Shown in pieces: positions 1 through 7,924 of a DNA stretch of 64,000 bases. Numbering within the stretch: the stretch's first letter is position 1; every line of letters begins with the position of its first letter. The translations under genes and the position numbers were made by a program. Under the pieces are notes generated by a model that saw only the letters and a program-made list of their open reading frames with translations, was not told where the DNA came from and did no database searches. The DNA lies in the NCBI RefSeq assembly GCF_902459475.1, contig NZ_LR699114.1:1178001-1242000 (forward strand). Reading direction: 5' to 3'. This stretch comes from Aquicella lusitana (GTDB lineage: Bacteria; Pseudomonadota; Gammaproteobacteria; DSM-16500).

Positions 1-512
1 GCTGTATTGCTATTGCCTGCGCTAAAGCTTTTCCAGCGGCAGAAATAGACGCCAGTGACATTTCCCCTGACGCACTCGCCGTCGCTAAAATTAATGTGTT
101 AAGACATGATGTGGAAGATCAGGTCAAATTGTACGAATCCGATCTTTTCGCCTCACTACCCAAACAAAAATACGACATTATTGTCAGCAACCCGCCTTAT
201 GTCAGCGCTGAAGAAATGACAACATTGCCACCAGAATATTTGCATGAACCTAAAGAAGGTTTATTAGGCGGCAACGAGGGGCTGGATTTTGCTGTGCGTA
301 TCCTGCGTCATGCGCTTGAATATCTCAATCCTAATGGCATCCTGGTCGTTGAAGTGGGCAATAGTGAATTTGCGCTAGCAGAAAGATTTCCGGATGTTCC
401 TTTTACCTGGCTCGAATTCGAACGTGGCGGTGGCGGTGTTTTTCTATTAACAGCGGAACAGTTGCAAACGCATCAGAAACTATTCACAGCCAGTGAACCA
501 GCAGCGCAATGA
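1..512 (+). CDS. prmB: Ribosomal protein L3 glutamine methyltransferase PrmB, C-terminal part
   Basis: The gene enters from the left edge; the reading frame is open from base 3. PrmB transfers a methyl group from S-adenosylmethionine to a glutamine of ribosomal protein L3. The visible part holds the end of the Rossmann-fold SAM site and the catalytic NPPY motif (SNPPYV), which is shared with PrmC/HemK. The following HEPKEGL stretch and the C-terminal run [15 protein letters not shown] are typical of PrmB rather than PrmC, which is the basis for the choice. The N-terminal half lies outside the window. The gene ends 24 bases before the convergent bolA-like gene. Confidence 0.88.
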   Translation, partial: CIAIACAKAFPAAEIDASDISPDALAVAKINVLRHDVEDQVKLYESDLFASLPKQKYDIIVSNPPYVSAEEMTTLPPEYLHEPKEGLLGGNEGLDFAVRILRHALEYLNPNGILVVEVGNSEFALAERFPDVPFTWLEFERGGGGVFLLTAEQLQTHQKLFTASEPAAQ

Positions 513-536
513 TAGTCGTTTTCAGACATTGCAAGT

Positions 537-794
537 CTAGGACAGGATTTTAATCTTCAGCGCATGAATCTGATCAGGCATCATGTCCTCGAACAAGGCG
601 TAAATCTGGCGATGTGCATCAACGCGTGAAATGCCCTTAAAACAATCGGCCCTGATGATAACAGCAAAATGTCGTCCGCCGCCCTGATGACCAGCATGGC
701 CAACATGCTGGTCACTTTCATCAATGACTTCAAGGTGCGAGGGTGAGAAAGTCTTTTTTATGCGGGTTTCGATAATGGCTCGTCGGTTCTGCAT
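537..794 (-). CDS. BolA-family protein
   Basis: Small single-domain BolA protein, 85 residues from the ATG at 794. BolA proteins work with monothiol glutaredoxins in iron-sulfur cluster handling, and E. coli BolA also affects cell shape. The BolA fold is recognised from GGGRHFAVIIRADCFKGIS followed by RVDAHRQIYALF, with conserved histidines early (VGHAGH) and late (DAHRQ) and the C-terminal IHALKIKIL. It is the last gene of the leftward run after yciB: its ATG lies 5 nt past the yciB stop. An in-frame TTG at 809 would overlap yciB and is less likely. It could be bolA itself or another paralogue, so no symbol is given. Confidence 0.85.
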   Translation of the reverse strand: MQNRRAIIETRIKKTFSPSHLEVIDESDQHVGHAGHQGGGRHFAVIIRADCFKGISRVDAHRQIYALFEDMMPDQIHALKIKILS

Positions 795-798
795 AATT

Positions 799-1350
799 TT
801 AATGCTCAATTTTGTCCGATAAATAACGCATCAGATAGAAGGCCTGGAAGATACTGAATAGAAAAAGAGCGCCTGTTACGCCGTAAAATTTAAAGTTTAC
901 CCAAGCATCATTACTGAAATAGTAAGCAATATAAAGATTCATGCAACCTAATCCCGAGAAAAACAGTGCCCAGATAAAATCCAATCGTTTCCAAACCTTG
1001 ATGGGGATCGCGCCTTTATCCTGCAGCATATTTTGCATTAAACGCTGCATCAATGATCGGCGGGCAATCAATTGATAGCCGACAATCACCAGCGCAAACA
1101 CCCAAAAAACAATAGTAGGCTTCCACTTTACAAAAATGGGATTATGAAAATAGAGCGTCATGCCGCCAAAAAATACAAACACACCCAATGTAATCAGCTG
1201 CTTGTTATCCCATTTTCCCGCCAAAAAACGGCTCAGGAGCACTTGTGCCAGGGTTGCCACAATACCGACCACCGTCGCGACATAAATATCATAAAATTTA
1301 AAAGCCAGAAAAAACAGAAATACTGGAAAAATCTCATAAAACAGTTGCAT
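799..1350 (-). CDS. yciB: Inner-membrane septation protein YciB (IspA family)
   Basis: Hydrophobic protein of 183 residues with about five membrane segments, matching YciB in length. It starts MQLFYEIFPVFLFFLAFKF, the usual N-terminal helix, and has the KWKPT motif in the middle. In E. coli YciB interacts with division and elongation proteins and influences envelope integrity; the molecular activity is unknown. The ATG at 1350 is preferred because AGGA lies at a suitable distance upstream; a GTG at 1356 is also in frame. The start lies inside the 3' end of the RND permease gene, so translation of the two may be coupled. The yciB-bolA part of the run is tightly spaced too. Confidence 0.88.
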   Translation of the reverse strand: MQLFYEIFPVFLFFLAFKFYDIYVATVVGIVATLAQVLLSRFLAGKWDNKQLITLGVFVFFGGMTLYFHNPIFVKWKPTIVFWVFALVIVGYQLIARRSLMQRLMQNMLQDKGAIPIKVWKRLDFIWALFFSGLGCMNLYIAYYFSNDAWVNFKFYGVTGALFLFSIFQAFYLMRYLSDKIEH

Positions 1351-4300
1351 AGTCACTTTCCTGATCCAATGTGGATTGAGTTAATTTTCGAAATGGCGCC
1401 AAATAAGTATAGGTGATGGGAACAACGATGAGTGAAAAAAATGTCCCGAATAACACCCCGCCCGTGATGACCAAGCCTATCTGTTGCCGGCTTTCCGCCC
1501 CAGGACCAAATGCAAACGCCAAAGGCAACGCACCGAGCGCCATGGCTGCCGTCGTCATCAAAATGGGTCGTAAGCGTAACATGGAAGCCTGAATCACTGC
1601 CTCCTGAATGGATTTGCCCGAGCGCCGAAGCTGGTTTGCAAATTCCGTAATCAGGATACCGTGTTTCGCTATGAGTCCGATTAAGGTAATCAAGCCAATA
1701 TTACTATAAATATTCAGACTACCGCCAAAAAGCTTCAGGGTTATCATCGCGCCCACCATTGCAAAAGGAACCGTCAGCATGATAATTAAGGGATCAATAA
1801 AACTTTCAAATTGCGCAACTAAAACCAGATAAATGAAAACCAGCGCAAGGAAAAAGGTAAAAAATGTTTTACCGCTTGAATCAAGAAAACTTTTAGCCTC
1901 GCCCGCAAAAGTATACTTCATATCATCCGGCAAGTTTGCTTTTACGATGGTCTGCAAGGTGCTTACTGCATCGGATAGCTTGAAATTCGGTGCCAACGTA
2001 ATATAAATCGTATCAGAGCGCAAACGTTCATAGCGATGAAACACTTCGGGCGTCGTAATTTCACGCACGCTTAACAACTGAGACAAAGGTACGATATTAC
2101 CGTCATTATTGCGAATATATAATTGATTGAAGATGTTTGGATTGGCAAGTGATGCCTGATTCATCTGTACAATCACATTTGCATCATCCGCTTTTCCTAT
2201 TTTTCTGCCCGCTAATAATGTTGAAAGCGTATCTGCAATATTGGGAATAGAAACCTTCAGGTCTGCCGCCCTATTTCTATCAATATTGATCTGAAACTGT
2301 TCGCTGTCCCATTTCAATCCGTTTTCAACATGCACAAAGCCGGGAATCTGTTTGATGACCTCAATCATCTGCTGCGCAACCTGCTGCAATTTTCGGTAAT
2401 CACTTGTTGTCATCAGCACAACGCCGATATTATCGCCCTGGTCGCTGCCGGCAAATTCAGCGAGCGCTGGTGGAGGTATAGAAACGTTCACTCTTACGCC
2501 GGTCAATGCGTTTGTTTGAGCCGCGAGAGAAGCCTGCACTTCCTCGGTTGAGTGCTTGCGTTCATTTTTGGGTTTCAACTTAATAATCTGCCAGGCTCGA
2601 GAGGATGCATGCCCGCCTGAAATGCTAAAATAGGATGCGATATCCGGGTTGGATTGGTAAAGCGATTCAAGCTGTTTTACATAGGTATCCGTATATTGAA
2701 AGCTGGCGCTGCGCGGCGCGGCTACGAATACATTCACCTCATCCATGTCTTCAGCAGGCGCGAGTTCAGAAGGAAGGAATTTATAAATACCCAAGCCTAG
2801 CAGCCCAACAAGCAAGAGAAAACCCACTACCCATGTTCGTTTCCTCAGTAAAAAAACCAGCATCCTTTGGTACAAATGCTGTAGCCGACTCAGCCGGATG
2901 GATAACCATTCGCTATAACGATTGGTATGGTGCGCGGATTTTAAAAAACGTGCGCACATCATAGGTGTCAGGGTTAATGCCACAATGCCTGAAATGAGCA
3001 CGGCGCCTGCAAGCGTAAAAGTGAACTCACGGAACAGGACGCCTAAAAGCCCTGGTGTAAATGCGATAGGCGCATAAACAGCGGTTAACGTCAGCGTCAT
3101 GGCAATAACAGGAAAAATCATTTCCCGACTGCCTTTAAGCGCCGCGGCAAAAGGCGTCAATCCGCTCTCCATATGCCGGCTGATGTTTTCAAGCATGACA
3201 ATAGCATCATCTACGACCAGCCCGATAGCGAGTACAAAAGCCATCAGCGTGATGGTATTAATCGAAAAGCCCAGAAAATATAAAATCGCAAAGGTACTGA
3301 TCAAACAGACTGGTATAGTAATAACAGGAATCAGCGTTGCACGAAAACTGCAGAGAAAGGCAAGAATGACCAACCAAACGAAGATAACGGCTTCAATAAA
3401 GGATTCATACACACTGTTCATTGACGCCCGTATATAATCCGCAACATTGTAATCCAGACTCACATGCATACCCGCGGGCAGTGTACGTTTAAGATCAGCC
3501 AATACTTTTTGTACGTTTCGTTCCACATCCAATGGGTTCGCCGTCGATTGCGGAATGATTCCAAGCGCAATGGCTGATTTTCCATTGACACGAAAAGCAG
3601 AATCATTGTCTTCAGCATCCAGTTTTGCCTCACCCACATCTTTCAGCCGTATCGCTTGGTTTTGGTTATCCCGGATAATCAAATCATTGAACTGTTCCGG
3701 TGTTTTTAATGTCGTATCCGTGACCACACCATAATAACGGTCAAGGCTGCGGATTTGACCGCTAGGGATAGAGACATTCTGATCCCGCAACAGTTGCGTG
3801 ATTTCATCTACAGTAATATTGGCGCCGGCCATTTTTGCGGGATCCAGCGATACGCGCATAGCGGAAACACGCTTGCCATAAACCCACACACTGCCAACTC
3901 CATCGATCGTTTCAAAAGCAGGCACAACGTACTTATCAATATAATCGCTGATTTCCCGTGCGCTATGATGCGTATCGTAAAAGGAAAGAAAAAGGATAGG
4001 CATGCCGTTGGGATCGGCTTTCATCACAACCGGGTTATCTACGTCCTTGGGCAGTGCGCCCCGGATGCGCTCAACGCCGCTTCGCACATCCTCTACAGCA
4101 GCATCCATATTTCGCCCCAGCTTGAAGGTAATGGAAATCTGGCTTTCGCCCTGACGGCTCGTCGACGTCAGCATTTCAATTCCATTAATGCCCGAGAGCG
4201 AGTCTTCGATCACTTTCGTCACATCATGTTCTACCAGACGCGCGCTTGCACCCGGGTAAGTGGTCATGATGGTGACCTGCGGCAGGCTAACGTTGGGTAT

Positions 4301-4408
4301 CCAGCGCACGGGCAGATTTATAAAGCCAATGATGCCAATGATGGTCATCACCAGGCTGATGACAATGGTAAATGCGGGCCGACGGATACAAAATGCAGGT
4401 AGATTCAC
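1334..4408 (-). CDS. RND-family efflux permease (HAE1/AcrB type)
   Basis: Protein of 1024 residues, full family length, with a GTG start. Resistance-nodulation-division permeases pump drugs and other amphiphiles from the periplasm or membrane to the outside using the proton gradient. The N-terminal helix is followed by the large periplasmic loop (YPGASARLVEHDVTKVIEDS, GINGIEMLTSTS). The proton-relay region in the fourth helix reads LAIGLVVDDAIVMLEN with the two adjacent Asp of this family. A second set of helices follows the second periplasmic loop. The membrane fusion partner lies 14 nt upstream. No TolC-like outer-membrane gene is nearby, so the channel must come from elsewhere. Substrate cannot be predicted. 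The 3' end overlaps yciB. Confidence 0.92.
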   Translation of the reverse strand: MNLPAFCIRRPAFTIVISLVMTIIGIIGFINLPVRWIPNVSLPQVTIMTTYPGASARLVEHDVTKVIEDSLSGINGIEMLTSTSRQGESQISITFKLGRNMDAAVEDVRSGVERIRGALPKDVDNPVVMKADPNGMPILFLSFYDTHHSAREISDYIDKYVVPAFETIDGVGSVWVYGKRVSAMRVSLDPAKMAGANITVDEITQLLRDQNVSIPSGQIRSLDRYYGVVTDTTLKTPEQFNDLIIRDNQNQAIRLKDVGEAKLDAEDNDSAFRVNGKSAIALGIIPQSTANPLDVERNVQKVLADLKRTLPAGMHVSLDYNVADYIRASMNSVYESFIEAVIFVWLVILAFLCSFRATLIPVITIPVCLISTFAILYFLGFSINTITLMAFVLAIGLVVDDAIVMLENISRHMESGLTPFAAALKGSREMIFPVIAMTLTLTAVYAPIAFTPGLLGVLFREFTFTLAGAVLISGIVALTLTPMMCARFLKSAHHTNRYSEWLSIRLSRLQHLYQRMLVFLLRKRTWVVGFLLLVGLLGLGIYKFLPSELAPAEDMDEVNVFVAAPRSASFQYTDTYVKQLESLYQSNPDIASYFSISGGHASSRAWQIIKLKPKNERKHSTEEVQASLAAQTNALTGVRVNVSIPPPALAEFAGSDQGDNIGVVLMTTSDYRKLQQVAQQMIEVIKQIPGFVHVENGLKWDSEQFQINIDRNRAADLKVSIPNIADTLSTLLAGRKIGKADDANVIVQMNQASLANPNIFNQLYIRNNDGNIVPLSQLLSVREITTPEVFHRYERLRSDTIYITLAPNFKLSDAVSTLQTIVKANLPDDMKYTFAGEAKSFLDSSGKTFFTFFLALVFIYLVLVAQFESFIDPLIIMLTVPFAMVGAMITLKLFGGSLNIYSNIGLITLIGLIAKHGILITEFANQLRRSGKSIQEAVIQASMLRLRPILMTTAAMALGALPLAFAFGPGAESRQQIGLVITGGVLFGTFFSLIVVPITYTYLAPFRKLTQSTLDQESDYATVL

Positions 4409-4422
4409 GTTATATATACCCT

Positions 4423-5457
4423 TTAGCCTTTAACCTTGACAGGGACGCCATTTTTTATTTTAAGCTGGCCGTCTGTAATCACCCTATCGCCCACAGACAA
4501 ACCTTGTAATACCTGAACATTTTTTTCAGTCCGCCTGCCGATGACAACCGTTACCGCATAAGCTTTATTATCCACCACCTTATAAACTTGCTCACCATCC
4601 ATTACGGGAACCAGACTGCGTGCCGGAATCATCAGCGCACGCTCTTCAGTGCCTAATGAATGCGTCACGTTCACAAACATACCTGGCGCGAGTTTATTAT
4701 CTTCATTCGGAATTTCTGCATACAATGAAACAGAACGATTATCCGCATTGATTGTGGGCGAAATAAAGGCCACTTTTCCATAAAAAGTTTTTCCAGGATA
4801 AGCTGCTGTAGTAATGCTAACAGCCTGTCCCAGCTTTAATAGCGGCATATATCTTTCCGGTACATTATAGTCGATGCGCAAATGCTTTGTGTCAGTCAAC
4901 GTCACCATGCTTTGCCCCACTGTTACATAATCGCCCGGGTTTACCTTGCTTTTGCCTACCCTGCCGTCAAAAGCGGCGGTCAGCAGCATCTTATTCAGCA
5001 TGACTTCATTTTCTCTCGCTTCGGCTCTTCTCTCTTTAAGATCTGACTCAGCCTGATCAATCGCCTGCTTTGCAATCGCGCCCTTTTTACCCAAAAAGAT
5101 CATGCGCCGGAAATTAGTCTCACTGAAAGCCAATTTAGCCTTAGCAGATTCGTACTTCGCTTTATAAATAGCGTCATCCAGTTGAATCAGCGGTGTATCT
5201 TTACTAACAGCTGCGCCATCCTGAAAATAGATTTTTTCCACATGCCCTGCCATTTCAGATGTAATTTCAATACTGCGTGCAATTAACGTTCCAATAGCAT
5301 GCATTTCTACAGGAAGTTTTTCTTCCCTCACCTTGCTTGCCTGTACCCAAACCGCATCCATCTCGGCAGTCGTTGAGTGAAAATAATGCTTGACGGCATA
5401 CCAGACAGGAATGGTTAACATAATTAGCGCAACAAGATAAATTTTTTTCTTTTTCAT
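4423..5457 (-). CDS. RND efflux periplasmic adaptor (HlyD/AcrA family)
   Basis: Membrane fusion protein of about 344 residues that bridges an RND permease to an outer-membrane channel. The N-terminal signal or anchor is a lysine-rich start followed by IYLVALIMLTIPVWYAV; no lipobox cysteine is seen, so it is probably anchored by an uncleaved helix. The lipoyl-like half (HVEKIYFQDGAAVSKDTPLIQLDD), a short alpha-helical hairpin (residues about 100-150) and the beta-barrel domain (DYNVPERYMPLL, VAFISPTINADNRSVSLYAE) appear in order. The ATG at 5457 has GAAG at good spacing; 5463 and a TTG at 5469 are alternatives. It lies 14 nt before the permease and directly after hslO, which suggests one transcript. 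Confidence 0.9.
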   Translation of the reverse strand: MKKKKIYLVALIMLTIPVWYAVKHYFHSTTAEMDAVWVQASKVREEKLPVEMHAIGTLIARSIEITSEMAGHVEKIYFQDGAAVSKDTPLIQLDDAIYKAKYESAKAKLAFSETNFRRMIFLGKKGAIAKQAIDQAESDLKERRAEARENEVMLNKMLLTAAFDGRVGKSKVNPGDYVTVGQSMVTLTDTKHLRIDYNVPERYMPLLKLGQAVSITTAAYPGKTFYGKVAFISPTINADNRSVSLYAEIPNEDNKLAPGMFVNVTHSLGTEERALMIPARSLVPVMDGEQVYKVVDNKAYAVTVVIGRRTEKNVQVLQGLSVGDRVITDGQLKIKNGVPVKVKG

Positions 5458-5465
5458 AATCATCT

Positions 5466-6365
5466 TCAATGTAATTGAATATCAGAAGGAGGTCTGTCTT
5501 TGTTTTCAAAAATTCTCGCCACGTCCACCGCGTCAAATACATATTCCTGATTGCAAAAATCGCACGTCACCACAATTGTACGGTTATTCTGCAATTCCGC
5601 TTCAGCTTCCTCCCGACCTAACAGCAAAATAGCATCTTCTCCCCGCTTGCGTGAGCACGAACAATGAAAAGAAGCCGGAATAGAAGGAAAAATACGAATT
5701 TCTTCCTCTGGAAACAAATTCTGCAACAGAAGTGGATAATCATTATAAAGTAGCGTGCTCGAATCCAGTTGGGCTGCCTGTTTGGTAATACGGTCCCAGT
5801 TCGGGCTGATGACTGCTTTTTCAATGCTCGTTGCATCTTTATCCGCCGCAGGCACTACCTGTAACAAAAAGCCGGTTGCTCTTCTCTCATCCACGGCGAG
5901 CCATATCTTGGTAGCCAGCTGCTCCGATTCTCGAAAGTAGCCTTCTATGGATTCAGCGAGGGAATTGCCACGCCAGGCAACAATGCCCTGATAGCGATTT
6001 TTATTCAGTCCCGAGTCTAGCATAATGACAAGCACGCCCTCATTAAAGGCTTCCATCAGATCTTCATACGACAAATCGCCGTCCCATTTTGCTAGCGCAC
6101 GCATCCGAAATTGGTTATCGCACTGGGCCAATAAGAGTTTAAGCTTCCCTTTTCCGCGAAATTGCACAGTCAACCGACCGTTAAACTTGATAATCGCGCT
6201 CAACAGACCTGCAACGCAGAGGGCTTCGCCCAAAAGGTGGCGAATCGGCTGAGGGTAAGCGTGCTGATGGATAATGGTTCTAAAGCTTTCCTCAAGGCAA
6301 ATAAATTCGCCGCGAACGGGGGCTTTGTCAAAAATGAAACGATGTAATAAGTCTTTAGTGCTCAT
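5466..6365 (-). CDS. hslO: Redox-regulated chaperone Hsp33
   Basis: Hsp33 is a cytoplasmic holdase switched on by oxidation. The 299-residue protein has the usual length. Its C-terminal zinc redox switch is complete: a CSC pair in FHCSCSRKRGEDAILLLG and a CDFC pair in VVTCDFCNQEYVFD, the four cysteines that bind zinc when reduced and form disulfides under oxidative or heat stress. The N-terminal core shows the family features VAGLLSAIIKFNGRLTVQF. It is the first gene of the leftward run and is followed at once by the RND adaptor, an uncommon neighbour. The divergent 224-nt region upstream must hold its promoter, but no clear heat-shock promoter was recognised. Confidence 0.95.
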   Translation of the reverse strand: MSTKDLLHRFIFDKAPVRGEFICLEESFRTIIHQHAYPQPIRHLLGEALCVAGLLSAIIKFNGRLTVQFRGKGKLKLLLAQCDNQFRMRALAKWDGDLSYEDLMEAFNEGVLVIMLDSGLNKNRYQGIVAWRGNSLAESIEGYFRESEQLATKIWLAVDERRATGFLLQVVPAADKDATSIEKAVISPNWDRITKQAAQLDSSTLLYNDYPLLLQNLFPEEEIRIFPSIPASFHCSCSRKRGEDAILLLGREEAEAELQNNRTIVVTCDFCNQEYVFDAVDVARIFENKDRPPSDIQLH

Positions 6366-6589
6366 GAGATTCCCTGTTACTCCAGGATTATATAACAGAA
6401 AGATCTGTTTGTATAATATTTGAACGGACGGATGATTTTTTTCCTTGTCGGTATTTAACCTATATTCATTTTAATAGCAACCCTCTCTGCTCCGTCTTAT
6501 TTTAAGAATAATTGTCGTTGTTAATTTGCACTTGCTGGCGTTTAATTCCTGTAAAATAAAACCCAACCAACAGCAGGCAATTCTAAATA

Positions 6590-7120
6590 ATGTCCAAAAA
6601 GAGTAAAATCAGCCAGGAAGATATCGATGCTTTTCTGCAGGCGATGAAAGGTACAAAACCGCTTACTCAAAATAAAATACGCCTCGTTTCCTCCCCTCCG
6701 AAGCGCACAATACGGCTTCCAGCTGCAGAAGATGAACCCCTTATCATCAGAGAATCCCAGGCGCTTGCAGCAGTGGAAGGCGAAGACTTTATTGGCTATA
6801 AACACCCAAGCATATCGAACAAAATGCTTCGCAAATTACGCAAAGGCCAATATAATGTCGAAGCCATTTTAGACCTGCATGGTATGTCTATAGAAGAAGC
6901 CAAAATAGCGACTGACCGCTTCCTGCAACAGTGTTTACACGAGGGGATACGGGTTGGGCTTATCATTCATGGCAAAGGGCGCCACAGCCAGACGCCCATT
7001 TTAAAAAATAAACTCAATCATTGGCTGCGTGAATTAGATGTGGTATTAGCATTTTGCTCCGCAGCGCCTAGCCATGGCAGCCGCGGCGCAATTTACATTT
7101 TATTAAAACGCACTCGATAG
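6590..7120 (+). CDS. Smr-domain protein (YdaL/SmrA-like)
   Basis: Protein of 176 residues with a C-terminal Smr domain, a fold found in MutS2 and in small stand-alone proteins with nucleic-acid nicking or RNA cleavage activity. The signature motifs are LDLHG (about residue 95) and HGKG (about residue 125), with the conserved end [13 protein letters not shown]. The N-terminal third is charged and probably flexible, as in E. coli SmrA/SmrB. SmrB cleaves mRNA at collided ribosomes; whether this protein does so is not shown by the sequence. It is followed after 10 nt by udk, likely one transcript. Confidence 0.88.
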   Translation: MSKKSKISQEDIDAFLQAMKGTKPLTQNKIRLVSSPPKRTIRLPAAEDEPLIIRESQALAAVEGEDFIGYKHPSISNKMLRKLRKGQYNVEAILDLHGMSIEEAKIATDRFLQQCLHEGIRVGLIIHGKGRHSQTPILKNKLNHWLRELDVVLAFCSAAPSHGSRGAIYILLKRTR

Positions 7121-7130
7121 AGGTAACCTT

Positions 7131-7769
7131 GTGGATAAAAAAAGCACTATCATAATCGGCATATCAGGCGCATCTGCTTCAGGCAAGAGCCTGCTCGCAA
7201 ATACTATTGTGAATGAGTTGGGATCAGACCAGGTCGTTGTCATTTCAGAAGATGCTTACTATAAAGATCATAGCAACATCCCTTTTGAAGAAAGAGCAAA
7301 AATAAATTATGACCACCCTGACTCGATTGACCACGAGCTTCTCTACAAACATTTAAATATGCTGCAGCAAGGCAAGAGCGTTGAAGTTCCTATTTATAAC
7401 CATTCCATGCATATACGGGAAGAAGAAACACGCCGCATCGGCCAGCATGCCATTATTGTCCTGGAAGGGATTTTGCTATTCGTTGAATCTAAATTACGCG
7501 AACTCATGGATATTCGCATCTTTATGGATACCGCACTGGATATCTGCCTGATGCGCCGCTTAAAACGCGATATCAAGGAAAGAGGACGGTCACTGGATTC
7601 CGTACTAAAACAATATGAAGATACAGTACGCCCTATGTATCTCCAATTTATTGATCCCTCAAAGCGCTATGCAGATTTGATTGTGCCGCGCGGCGGCGGC
7701 AACCGCATTGCTATCGATATGATTAAAGCCAAGATGCGGGAATTATTAAAAAGCTTACAAGAAAGCTAG
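7131..7769 (+). CDS. udk: Uridine kinase
   Basis: Phosphorylates uridine and cytidine to UMP and CMP in pyrimidine salvage. The protein has 212 residues, typical length. The P-loop is [11 protein letters not shown] near the N-terminus; the substrate region [27 protein letters not shown] and the lid [13 protein letters not shown] are both clear. The start is GTG, supported by a GAGGT ribosome-binding site five bases upstream; no nearby ATG would keep the P-loop. It lies 10 nt downstream of the smr gene. No clear terminator follows; the downstream region contains a short palindrome TAGTTATATAACTA. Confidence 0.95.
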   Translation: MDKKSTIIIGISGASASGKSLLANTIVNELGSDQVVVISEDAYYKDHSNIPFEERAKINYDHPDSIDHELLYKHLNMLQQGKSVEVPIYNHSMHIREEETRRIGQHAIIVLEGILLFVESKLRELMDIRIFMDTALDICLMRRLKRDIKERGRSLDSVLKQYEDTVRPMYLQFIDPSKRYADLIVPRGGGNRIAIDMIKAKMRELLKSLQES

Positions 7770-7816
7770 CAATCATTTTGTCCTCTATATACAATTAGTT
7801 ATATAACTAGAGCAAA

Positions 7817-7884
7817 ATTAGTACCAAGCTTGGCCCTCGCTATCGGGACGGGCAGCTAATTGTCATCCGGGTTGTGCCAGCGAG
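7817..7884 (+). other. Possible structured leader upstream of the GGDEF-EAL gene
   Basis: The udk to GGDEF-EAL interval contains interleaved complementary segments: ATTAG (7817) with CTAAT (7856), GCCC (7833) with GGGC (7850), and CTCGCT (7836) with AGCGAG (7879). The first and third pairings cross, as in a pseudoknot. This may be a regulatory leader or chance. It does not match the c-di-GMP riboswitch consensus as I know it. Seen directly: the complementarity. Inferred: any function. Confidence 0.25.
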
Positions 7885-7924
7885 ACAATGAATTTGCTTT
7901 AGAATGGAATGCCATGGAGGGCAA

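Noticed and set aside
3755-4402. Antisense open frame of 215 residues inside the RND permease gene
   Set aside because: It mirrors a strongly coding gene on the other strand, and its translation looks like low-complexity shadow sequence.
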